DNA from: Anaerovorax odorimutans
GTDB lineage: Bacteria; Bacillota; Clostridia; Peptostreptococcales; Anaerovoracaceae
Length of the DNA stretch: 64,000 nucleotides
Reading direction: 5' to 3'
Assembly (NCBI RefSeq): GCF_024459955.1
Contig: NZ_JANFXK010000013.1
Coordinates: 54,269 to 118,268, forward strand
Shown: positions 24,992 through 32,210 of the stretch, piece by piece
How positions within the stretch are numbered: the stretch's first letter is position 1
Layout: each line of letters starts with the position of its first letter
Position numbers and translations under genes: made by a program
The notes under the pieces: model-generated
Databases searched by the model: none
Seen by the model: only the letters and a program-made list of their open reading frames with translations
What the model was told of the DNA's origin: nothing

Positions 24992-26092
24992 TTATCGAAA
25001 AACACCTTTGTAAAGGCGGCCCCGGCCCTGCGTGTTGCGGTCCGCCTTTTTTATTGGCTGAGCCGCCTCGATCAATGCGCTTTTGACCTCCAAGGGGTGC
25101 GCCTGAGGATATTTCGCGCAGTAGACCGCAGCCAGACCGGCTACATAAGGCGCGGACATGGAGGTTCCCGTTTGTGAAAGATATCCCTTGGGATTTTCTG
25201 CGGATAAGGAAATGATGTCAACACCGGGAGCCAGTACGTCCGGCTTTGGCAGACCCGCTGGGGAAGGCCCGCGGCTGGAAAAATCGGGCACGCTGTTTTC
25301 ATTGTCGCAGGAGCCTACGGTCAGAACCAGAGGACTGGTACCCGGTGATGTAATGGTCCGCTTTTCAGGACCGCTGTTTCCTGCGGCGGCAACAACGCAA
25401 AGCCCTGCGCAGACCAGCGCATTGGCGCCCAAAACCAGGGGATCAAGCTGCGTACCGGGAGATGCGGCGATACCCAGAGAGAGGTTGACTACTCGTATGT
25501 TGTAGCGCCGGTGATTATCATAAATCCACTGCATGGCGGCCAAGATATCGGAGGCGCTGCCGTTGCCTTCCCGATCCAGCGCTTTCAGCGAGACCAGGGC
25601 AGCCCCGGGAGCAGTTCCCAGAAACTTGCCTGAGGAATATCCGTTTCCCAGCGCGATTCCGGCAACATGAGTACCGTGGCCGTCATCGTCATAAGGCAGC
25701 TTCTTTCCGTTGACAAAGTCTTTAAAATAAAGAATCCGGTTGAACGGCCGGATCAAATCGTAATGAGGAGCAACGCCAGTATCTATAATCGCAACGGCAA
25801 CTCCGTCTCCCCGCATCCGGGATCGCCTGCGGCATCCCAAAGGGCTGTTTCGGGGAGGGCCGCTTTGTATGGGCAGCTTGGATACTTCCGCGTCCTCCGA
25901 CATCATAGCAACGCGGCGATTGGTTTTCATTGTCTGGACCCTTTCTTCAGGGATTTCCACACATAAGGCATTGAGAAAGGGCAGTTCATATTTGATGCGG
26001 CCGAAGTTTTCAAGGACGCATGAACGAATGTCCTCAATATCCTGCCGCGGATATAAAATAAAGGGGCAATTTCGCCCTTGTTTCTGTTCCAT
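24992..26092 (-). CDS. S8 subtilisin-like serine protease, probably intracellular
   Basis: 366-aa subtilase. The catalytic triad is in VAIIDTGVAPHYD (Asp, about residue 105), DGHGTHVAG (His, about 139) and GTSMSAPYVAG (Ser, about 310), with the oxyanion Asn in AAAGNSG. There is an N-terminal propeptide-like domain (residues 1-80) but no signal peptide, which fits IspA/AprX-type cytoplasmic proteases. Translation begins with GGAGG-TTTTTTA-ATG, and this ribosome site forms one arm of a long hairpin in the leader (26100-26166), implying post-transcriptional control. Confidence 0.92.
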   Translation of the reverse strand: MEQKQGRNCPFILYPRQDIEDIRSCVLENFGRIKYELPFLNALCVEIPEERVQTMKTNRRVAMMSEDAEVSKLPIQSGPPRNSPLGCRRRSRMRGDGVAVAIIDTGVAPHYDLIRPFNRILYFKDFVNGKKLPYDDDGHGTHVAGIALGNGYSSGKFLGTAPGAALVSLKALDREGNGSASDILAAMQWIYDNHRRYNIRVVNLSLGIAASPGTQLDPLVLGANALVCAGLCVVAAAGNSGPEKRTITSPGTSPLVLTVGSCDNENSVPDFSSRGPSPAGLPKPDVLAPGVDIISLSAENPKGYLSQTGTSMSAPYVAGLAAVYCAKYPQAHPLEVKSALIEAAQPIKKADRNTQGRGRLYKGVFR

Positions 26093-26099
26093 TAAAAAA

Positions 26100-26166
26100 C
26101 CTCCAAAACCTGGTCATTTGTATATGTATATGAATACATACGAGTAAATGTACCAGGCTTTGGAGG
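26100..26166 (-). promoter_or_regulatory. Leader hairpin sequestering the subtilase ribosome site
   Basis: On the minus strand a CCTCCAAA...CCTGG...ATTT arm (26166-26146) pairs with AAAT...CCAGG...TTTTGGAGG (26119-26100), with small internal loops. The second arm contains the GGAGG Shine-Dalgarno and is followed directly by TTTTTT and then ATG. The element can therefore be a terminator for the BTAD gene upstream, a translational switch, or both. Confidence 0.65.
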
Positions 26167-26180
26167 AAGCATGGGTCGTT

Positions 26181-27371
26181 TTATCTGGGTTTTGATACAA
26201 TCGGCTTGATCTTGTAGCTGATAACAAAGTCAGGCACCGAATGCTGGCTGTAAAAAGCCTTCTTTACACGCTCCATCGCGATAGTACCTGTTTTGTGATT
26301 GATGGCCGGCAGCAGGATCGCGAACTGCGATGGGCCGTATCTGGAAATGGTATCACCTTTTCTCAGGTTGTGCTTGAGGGCATCCAGGAACATATCCATT
26401 ACCTTGTCCAAAAGGAGCAGATCCGTATGTTCCTTTTTATCCGCAGGAAGGATGGTAATGAGTCCGAGGAAAATCGTGATATTCAGTCGTTCCAGATTGC
26501 GCATGTTCAGCTTGTAGATATCCTTGAAGATGGAATAGTCGCAGACAAAGGCAGTGCTGTCCTCTTCCTCTGACTGCAGATCCTGACAGATGATATCCAG
26601 GCTGGCGTTGGAATCGTGTTCAATTTTTACCAGATCCTTGTAAAAGGAAAGTATTTCCGTAGAAGGCGTTACGCCCAGCTGTGTATAATGAAGATTGACC
26701 GTATAATTGTAATGAGACATGGCCTCGTTCTTCATACCCAGCTCAAGCAGGGAGGTCATCAGATGAAGATTCAGCTTGGAATCGAACATGTCAACTTCCA
26801 GACCTTTTCTCGCCAGGTGCATAACATCATTGTACCGCTGCTGTTTTTCCAAAAGGCTGATTTGCAGGTACAGAACCTTCAGATACAGATTGTGGAAATA
26901 CATGCTCTTAGGCACGATCCAAGTCTCCGTATCATATCCGGATAAAAGATCCCCCTGATACAACCGCAGAATTTCATCGAAGATCGGTTCCGTTTCTTCC
27001 GTCAGATCAGAAGCCTCCAGTGCCTTCTGGCAGAGATCGTCGAAGCGATAAATATCAATATCCGCATTCAAAGCATCGTTCCAGCGATAGGCGCCCTGCT
27101 TAGTGATGATCGCTTTGTCCAATCCTTCCTCTTTCAAATTCTGGCGGAGGCGGCTGATTAAGGTTTTCAGCGAACTTTCGGGATTGGCGTTTTCTTCTCC
27201 CGGCCAGATGCTTTCAAAGAGACTGAAATTCGTGATGTTCGTATCTCTATTTAAAAGCAGGTACTGTAAAAGAGCCAGTTTTTTCTTGGAATTTCCCAGT
27301 TTAGGGACAATATCGATTCCATCGACAACGATCATAAATCGTCCCAGCATATAAATTTCTACTTTAGCCAT
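26181..27371 (-). CDS. BTAD (SARP-like) regulator with GGDEF-like C-domain
   Basis: 396-aa regulator. The N-terminus is an OmpR-type winged helix (KVEIYMLGRF, SKKKLALLQYLLLNRD, SSLKTLISRLRQNL), followed by a bacterial transcriptional activation domain of TPR-like helices (residues ~110-250). The last ~130 residues look like a nucleotide-cyclase relic (GDTISRYGPSQFAILLPA) without a GGDEF signature. The start at 27371 follows AGGGAGG; a longer in-frame extension would enter the pilT gene. It is last in the pilus-like operon, 10 bp after pilT, and may regulate it. Confidence 0.8.
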   Translation of the reverse strand: MAKVEIYMLGRFMIVVDGIDIVPKLGNSKKKLALLQYLLLNRDTNITNFSLFESIWPGEENANPESSLKTLISRLRQNLKEEGLDKAIITKQGAYRWNDALNADIDIYRFDDLCQKALEASDLTEETEPIFDEILRLYQGDLLSGYDTETWIVPKSMYFHNLYLKVLYLQISLLEKQQRYNDVMHLARKGLEVDMFDSKLNLHLMTSLLELGMKNEAMSHYNYTVNLHYTQLGVTPSTEILSFYKDLVKIEHDSNASLDIICQDLQSEEEDSTAFVCDYSIFKDIYKLNMRNLERLNITIFLGLITILPADKKEHTDLLLLDKVMDMFLDALKHNLRKGDTISRYGPSQFAILLPAINHKTGTIAMERVKKAFYSQHSVPDFVISYKIKPIVSKPR

Positions 27372-27381
27372 AGTGTCCTCC

Positions 27382-28437
27382 CTATAGTTTTCTAGCAAAG
27401 GCATCCGGCGAGAAACTGTGCGCCGCTGCCGTGTGTTTATCAATCATACCTGACTGATACAGCTCAATCAGGCTGGAATCCATACTAATCATGCCGTCCT
27501 TTGCGCCCGAGTGGATGGCGGACTCGATTTGATGCGTCTTAGCGTCGCGAATCATCGTCCGGACCGCAGGCGTTGCTTTCATCAGCTCGAAAGCCGGTAT
27601 CAGAGAAGAATCCTCCGCGACTAAAAGCTGCTGTGAAATGACAGCCTGCAAAACCATGGACAGCTGCAGCCGTATCTGGGGCTGCTTTTGGGACGGAAAG
27701 TTATCGACGATTCGGTCGATCGTGTTGGCCGCTCCCAGTGTGTGCAGCGTGGATATGACCAGATGACCCGTTTCCGCCGCTGTCATGGCAACGTTGATCG
27801 TTTCGGGATCTCGCAGCTCTCCCAGCAGAATCACATCCGGCGTCTGTCTCAGAGACGCCCGCAGGGCGGTCAGGTAGCTCTCCGTATCCAGAGAAATCTC
27901 TCTCTGGCTGACAATGCTCATCTTGTGAGGATGCAGAAACTCGATCGGCTCCTCCAATGTGATAATATGCGAATTCCGCGTGGAGTTGATGCGGTCGATC
28001 AGGCAGGCCAGGGTAACGGACTTCCCGCTTCCCGAAGGGCCGGTTATGAGGACCAGGCCTTTTGTATATTTGGCCGTGTCCATGACCTGACTGGGAATGT
28101 GCATTTTATCCGGATCGGGAAGATCAAAGGAGATAACCCGAATAACGGCCGCCAGTGAACCCCTCTGCTTATATATGCTGGCTCTGAATCTGGCGATTCC
28201 GGCAATGGCAAAGGAAAAATCATCGTCACCGGAACGCAGCAGCTTTTCCGTTTCCCGGCCGCCGGCCAGACCGTAGATTTCAAAAATCAGTTCCTTCGTT
28301 TGCTTGGGCATCAGCATCTGGTCGGAATAGTTTACAATCCGGCTGTTGATCTTAAAGCCAAGTGGCCTTCCGGCAATAATAAAAATATCCGAAGCGTTCT
28401 TTTCCGAAGCATCTTTTAATACATCCGTGATGTTCAT
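27382..28437 (-). CDS. pilT: PilT-type twitching motility ATPase
   Basis: 351-aa secretion ATPase of the PilT branch. Walker A GPSGSGKSVT (about residue 133-142), Asp box ITLEEPIEF, Walker B DVILLGELRDPETI and His box ETGHLVISTLHT are all intact. The PilT-specific C-terminal motif AIRNLIRE is recognisable as AVRTMIRDAKTHQI. PilT hexamers power pilus retraction. It is in an operon with a PilC-like gene and small pseudopilin-like membrane proteins, but no PilB extension ATPase, prepilin peptidase or obvious major pilin is nearby. Confidence 0.9.
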   Translation of the reverse strand: MNITDVLKDASEKNASDIFIIAGRPLGFKINSRIVNYSDQMLMPKQTKELIFEIYGLAGGRETEKLLRSGDDDFSFAIAGIARFRASIYKQRGSLAAVIRVISFDLPDPDKMHIPSQVMDTAKYTKGLVLITGPSGSGKSVTLACLIDRINSTRNSHIITLEEPIEFLHPHKMSIVSQREISLDTESYLTALRASLRQTPDVILLGELRDPETINVAMTAAETGHLVISTLHTLGAANTIDRIVDNFPSQKQPQIRLQLSMVLQAVISQQLLVAEDSSLIPAFELMKATPAVRTMIRDAKTHQIESAIHSGAKDGMISMDSSLIELYQSGMIDKHTAAAHSFSPDAFARKL

Positions 28438-28441
28438 ACTG

Positions 28442-28855
28442 CTACTTGCTATCCTCCTGTGATATATTCTCTGTTTCCCATTTCAGGATCGTCATGTGGT
28501 CAAAAGCGCTGAATGCCGCTTCTACCCGCAATTCTTTCCCTTTACTGACAGGCACCTGAAAGGCAATAATCTGCTGTCTGTCAGAATTAGTTACATTATA
28601 ACCTTTTTTTGCGATAAAGTCTTGCACTTTTCCATTTTTTATTGCGACAGAAATTTCCGCCAGTATTTCGTTGGCTTTGGCATCGGCGCGATAATATGCG
28701 GTTACGGAGTTTTGGCTCTTTTCGCTGAGCTTATATTCGCTGTCAGCGGAAACATAGGTAAGGACCGCAAAGCAGGTAATTGTAAGGATAATCAGGATGA
28801 CTGCCAGCGATACGGCACCCATGCCGACAAATGATCTCAGACCTTTTCCTCTCAT
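28442..28855 (-). CDS. Small single-span membrane protein of pilus-like operon
   Basis: 137 aa: a short basic N-terminus (MRGKGLRSFVG), one hydrophobic helix (about residues 14-36), and an extracellular alpha-beta domain. The layout resembles type IV minor pilins or TadE-like proteins, but I see no prepilin-peptidase motif (G followed by FxxxE). It overlaps the preceding gene by 4 bp, so the two are translationally coupled. Not assigned to a named family. Confidence 0.6.
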   Translation of the reverse strand: MRGKGLRSFVGMGAVSLAVILIILTITCFAVLTYVSADSEYKLSEKSQNSVTAYYRADAKANEILAEISVAIKNGKVQDFIAKKGYNVTNSDRQQIIAFQVPVSKGKELRVEAAFSAFDHMTILKWETENISQEDSK

Positions 28856-29268
28856 GGCAGCTCCTCCCCTAAAAATTCTTTTGTTTCCAGACGATATATG
28901 ACCGCTCCGTCTTTTATGCGGGTAAAAGAAATAACGGCAGTCAGGAGCAGGCCCTTCTCACGGCAGGAAACATCAGCCCGGTAAACCTTTTCGCCGCCGG
29001 TCTTCCAGTCTTTATCATAATAGATGGTAAAGGCATCGTCGGCATCCAGAAGATCCCTTGCTTCATCGAGGTCATTTTTACAGGCTTTTATGGTATCCGC
29101 TACGGATACGGCCTTTACGACCGCGCTGCTGAGGTCATTGGCATCGTTATTTTTATTGCCGGAAAAAACGAAAAGCGTGACGCAGACCACTGCCGCGATA
29201 ATAAAAAACAGCAGCAGAATTCCGATTTCCAGTAAGAACATGCTTCTGCCGGAATTATTTTTCTTCAT
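28852..29268 (-). CDS. Small single-span membrane protein of pilus-like operon
   Basis: 138 aa: N-terminus SMFLLEIGILLLFFIIAAVVC, a hydrophobic helix with an early glutamate (residue ~14) as in pilin-like proteins, then a soluble domain. The Glu within the hydrophobic helix is the feature that assembles pilins, so a minor pseudopilin role is plausible, though a clear prepilin cleavage site is lacking. It overlaps both neighbours (14 bp and 4 bp). Confidence 0.6.
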   Translation of the reverse strand: MKKNNSGRSMFLLEIGILLLFFIIAAVVCVTLFVFSGNKNNDANDLSSAVVKAVSVADTIKACKNDLDEARDLLDADDAFTIYYDKDWKTGGEKVYRADVSCREKGLLLTAVISFTRIKDGAVIYRLETKEFLGEELP

Positions 29269-29746
29269 GTTTCACCTCCGGCTCGCAGGCCCGTATAAAA
29301 AGATCCGTCTGTGAGCGCACGCCCTCCGGCGACACTGCCGTTATTCGCAGCAGATTGTCCTTCACTAAACGGAAGTTCAGGTCCTTTAGAGAAAGCACCG
29401 GCTGGCCGAAGCTCTCAGTCACAGAAGTTCCTTTTTTCACCATCGCTTCCCGGAGCTGTCCGTCAGCGAGAAAAATCCAGGTTTCATATTCGTCCTCGGC
29501 CAGAACGAGCGCCTGCTGGCCGCTTTTCAGGCTGGTGAGGGACACTGCGTCCTGCCTGTCCCCCTGATGGAGCTTTTGGCTGAAATAAAGCGAGGCGGTA
29601 CGGATCTGATAGGCCTGCTGATTGTGGGATACGGTCTTTTTATAGACGTTTGCGCCCAGGACCACCAGGACTACGGAGGAAAGGGCAAAGGCTCCTATGA
29701 GAATGACTATGAACAAAATATCGATCATGTGGCGTCTTTTTTCCAT
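29255..29746 (-). CDS. DUF4860-like membrane protein
   Basis: 163 aa, with the N-terminus MEKRRHMIDILFIVILIGAFALSS forming one transmembrane helix and a beta-rich extracellular domain with repeated hydrophobic strands (LVLAEDEYETWIFL, LRITAVSPEG). It resembles DUF4860 proteins that occur beside PilC and PilT-like genes in Clostridia. It probably serves as a minor pilin or assembly factor; there is no catalytic motif. 8 bp after the upstream gene and overlapping the next. Confidence 0.6.
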   Translation of the reverse strand: MEKRRHMIDILFIVILIGAFALSSVVLVVLGANVYKKTVSHNQQAYQIRTASLYFSQKLHQGDRQDAVSLTSLKSGQQALVLAEDEYETWIFLADGQLREAMVKKGTSVTESFGQPVLSLKDLNFRLVKDNLLRITAVSPEGVRSQTDLFIRACEPEVKHEEK

Positions 29747-29754
29747 GCTTTCAC

Positions 29755-30060
29755 CTACCGCTCCTTTTCAAAGACAGATATTTCGGGCACCAGGTTGGAA
29801 CCGATGAATTTATAATGATAGACATATTTATCTCTGTTCAGATCCAGCGTGTAATTGTCCTCCAGATATTTCAGATCCTTGGGATATTCCCCTTCCAGAG
29901 CATAGCACTGCACGGCATAGTTGCGGATCGATTCCTCCAAAAGCTGCTGCCGGTCCCGGTTCACCCTCTGATCCAGAAGGCCGGAGACAAATACGGCACA
30001 GCCGATAATAACCGCCAGGGATAACAAAAGCAGCACTGCGTTTCGGGAAGCTTTCTTCAT
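29755..30060 (-). CDS. Small pseudopilin-like membrane protein
   Basis: 101 aa: a basic N-terminus, one hydrophobic helix (residues ~8-28) and a helical stalk with a tyrosine-rich C-terminal part (YPKDLKYLEDNYTLD, KYVYHYKFIGSNLVPEI). The YP-xx-L-x-YLEDNY pattern resembles the tail of GspG/type II pseudopilins, where short peptides between helix and sheet pack together. No GFxxxE cleavage motif is seen. Part of the tightly packed pilus-like operon. Confidence 0.6.
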   Translation of the reverse strand: MKKASRNAVLLLLSLAVIIGCAVFVSGLLDQRVNRDRQQLLEESIRNYAVQCYALEGEYPKDLKYLEDNYTLDLNRDKYVYHYKFIGSNLVPEISVFEKER

Positions 30061-30070
30061 AACAGCCTCC

Positions 30071-31117
30071 CTACATGGACGTCATGATCTTCATCAGAGG
30101 AAGCATGACAGACAGAAGGACAGAACCGATAATGAGACACATGATAATGACAACCGCCGGCTCAATGCCGGAGATGACGCGGTCAATGAACCGGTCCGTA
30201 TCGTCACTGAGGCGTTCGGCCGCCAGATTCATCATTTCTTCGGTGCTTCCTGTTTTGAGGCCCACGGCGATCATGGCCGAATAGCGGGAAGTCAGAACGC
30301 CGCTGGCCGTGAGGGCGCTGGGAAAGGATTCTCCCCGGTCCATAAGGGCTTTAAGTCCGGAAAGCTTTTCCCTGGCTTTTGAGGAGCGGGTAAGCTCAAG
30401 GACCATGTCCACGGCTTCGTCCACATTGATGCCGCTGGCTAAAAGAAGGGCCATAGAATAAGCGAACTTATTGGATTCGGCTTTCTCGGCAATGCCTGCG
30501 GTGAGGGGAAAACCTTCGTAAATCCGGGTAAGGAGCAGACGTCCCTTTTCCGTCCTGCGGGCAAGGCCATAAAAAATCAGTCCCACAGCGACCAGGGCCA
30601 ATACGCAGACCGAAACGACAGCCACCGTGCTGCCGGAATCGGCCGCCGCTGCCAGCGGAGCCGGGAGCTGAGCGCCCACCTGATCGAATACCTGTGAGAA
30701 TACGGGAAGGACTTTAATCATCAGTACGGCCAAAATAACCAGCATAACGAGGATCATGACCAGCGGATAAACGACAGCGCTGCGGATGCTGCTTTTCAGA
30801 TGTTCCTGCCGCTGATAATAAAGGGCCAGGGAAGAAAAAACTTCTTCCAGCTTTCCCGAATTTTCACCGATGCGGATCATCCGTATCATATAGTCCGGAA
30901 AGCATCCTGCCCGGGTGAGGGCATCGGAAAGGTCGCTGCCCTGCTCAATGTCCTCAGAAAGAGCATGGTAGAGCTGACGGTCGTCAGCAGCCTCGGTGTT
31001 TTCCTCCATAATCAGAAAGGCGTCATAGAGGGGAATGCCTCCACTGAAAAACATTCCCAGCTCGCTGAGAAGCAGGGAAATCTCCTGCGGTTTTTTCTGT
31101 CGGGTTCTTTTATCCAT
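30071..31117 (-). CDS. pilC: PilC / type II secretion F-family inner-membrane protein
   Basis: 348-aa polytopic platform protein with two GspF domains. The first is around residues 10-120 (MFFSGGIPLYDAFLIM, ENSGKLEEVFSSLALYYQRQ), the second around 210-330 (FAYSMALLLASGINVDEAVDMV, GLKTGSTEEMMNLAAERL). Three transmembrane segments lie at about 120-145, 165-185 and 320-345. It couples the cytoplasmic ATPase to pilin assembly. Its partner ATPase here is PilT-type. 16 bp downstream of the transglutaminase gene. Confidence 0.9.
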   Translation of the reverse strand: MDKRTRQKKPQEISLLLSELGMFFSGGIPLYDAFLIMEENTEAADDRQLYHALSEDIEQGSDLSDALTRAGCFPDYMIRMIRIGENSGKLEEVFSSLALYYQRQEHLKSSIRSAVVYPLVMILVMLVILAVLMIKVLPVFSQVFDQVGAQLPAPLAAAADSGSTVAVVSVCVLALVAVGLIFYGLARRTEKGRLLLTRIYEGFPLTAGIAEKAESNKFAYSMALLLASGINVDEAVDMVLELTRSSKAREKLSGLKALMDRGESFPSALTASGVLTSRYSAMIAVGLKTGSTEEMMNLAAERLSDDTDRFIDRVISGIEPAVVIIMCLIIGSVLLSVMLPLMKIMTSM

Positions 31118-31133
31118 AGCCGGTCTCCTTCAA

Positions 31134-32060
31134 TCAATAGAAATAGAGCGCATTGTATCTGCTGTCATTGGTGATGTCGTCCATCTCGCCGCTGGAAGCC
31201 GCGGTGGTGGGATCCATCATGGTCCAGTTCTTACCGTCAAACTGAATGATGTTATCCACCCAGCCTTCATCCTCCGTGTATACACTGATCCAGGCATGGT
31301 ATACGTCCCCTGCGTAGCCGATCACCAGCTTGGTGGGGATGCTCTGGATGCGGAGCATGGAACTCATGACAGAGGCATAGTCAAAACAGATGCCCTTTTT
31401 CTTTTCCAGGACCTGATCGATATCCGGGAGGTAATCCGTAGCCACGCTTTCTGCCAGATCATAGTCGTAATCAATGGTTTTGGTGACGTAGTTAAAGACA
31501 TCCTCGACCTTTTTCAGGTCGTCTCCGCTTTTCGCCGTCACCTCATCGCTCAGGGCTACAATGGGGTCGTCAGCCGTATATTTGACGTATTCGTTGGGAT
31601 AGAGGAAAGGAAGGTTTTCGTCTTCCAGCTTGACATTTACCTTCTCGGAACATGCCTGCATGTACTGGCTCCCGCCGGCATTCTCAAAGATCGCGATGGT
31701 ATAGTCGCCACTTCCGTCAAAGAATGGAAAGATTTCATAGCTTCCGCGCTTGAGAAGGTTGTAGGTGTAGGTTTCGCCGTCCTTCGTCATCTGCATCTTA
31801 ACCTTTTTGTTGTTTCCCAGATACTTGACGCAGACGTACCCCTGGGATATGTTGGAAACGTCAATTTCGGCCGCGTCATTCTTTATGATTTTCTTCCCTT
31901 CGGCCTTGGCGATTAGCACAGGCCCTCTCTCCTTATGGGAACCGGAGGAGGCGTTGTCCTTTTGCGCGTCCTGGCCGCCGCCTCCGCAGGCGCAGCAGGC
32001 AAGCAGAAGAACCAGGAGCAGAGAAATAAAAGATATTCGATGAATTTGTTTTGTTTTCAT
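31134..32060 (-). CDS. Transglutaminase-like lipoprotein
   Basis: 308-aa exported lipoprotein (lipobox LLLACCACGGGG, Cys near residue 22-25) with a C-terminal transglutaminase-like cysteine protease fold. The triad is Cys in KKKGICFDYAS (about 215), His in DVYHAWISV (about 253) and Asp in NWTMMDPTTA (about 279). Such secreted domains may cross-link or cleave proteins or peptidoglycan peptides. It is the first gene of the pilus-like operon behind a clear promoter, so it may process the filament or anchor it to the wall. Confidence 0.85.
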   Translation of the reverse strand: MKTKQIHRISFISLLLVLLLACCACGGGGQDAQKDNASSGSHKERGPVLIAKAEGKKIIKNDAAEIDVSNISQGYVCVKYLGNNKKVKMQMTKDGETYTYNLLKRGSYEIFPFFDGSGDYTIAIFENAGGSQYMQACSEKVNVKLEDENLPFLYPNEYVKYTADDPIVALSDEVTAKSGDDLKKVEDVFNYVTKTIDYDYDLAESVATDYLPDIDQVLEKKKGICFDYASVMSSMLRIQSIPTKLVIGYAGDVYHAWISVYTEDEGWVDNIIQFDGKNWTMMDPTTAASSGEMDDITNDSRYNALYFY

Positions 32061-32100
32061 GATTTATGTACCGCCTTCTGATGCTGATTATTGCCACTCA

Positions 32101-32129
32101 ATTATACCAAACCGCAGCGGGTTTGGCAA
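32101..32129 (-). promoter_or_regulatory. Promoter of transglutaminase-pil operon with spacer dyad
   Basis: On the minus strand TTGCCA (32129-32124) and TATAAT (32106-32101) are 17 bp apart. The spacer carries a dyad, CCAAACC...GGTTTGG, placed so that a bound regulator would sit between -35 and -10. Confidence 0.7.
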
Positions 32130-32145
32130 TTTAACAGGGAGGAAT

Positions 32146-32184
32146 AAAAGAGACCCGCGGGTCTTCTGCAAGCCCGCAAGTCTC
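32146..32184 (-). terminator. Terminator of flavodiiron protein gene
   Basis: On the minus strand GAGACTTGCGGG (32184-32173) pairs with CCCGCGGGTCTC (32161-32150), two G-U pairs, and a TTTTATT run follows. Confidence 0.85.
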
Positions 32185-32210
32185 CTCATGGAAAATTATT
32201 TTATGCCTTG

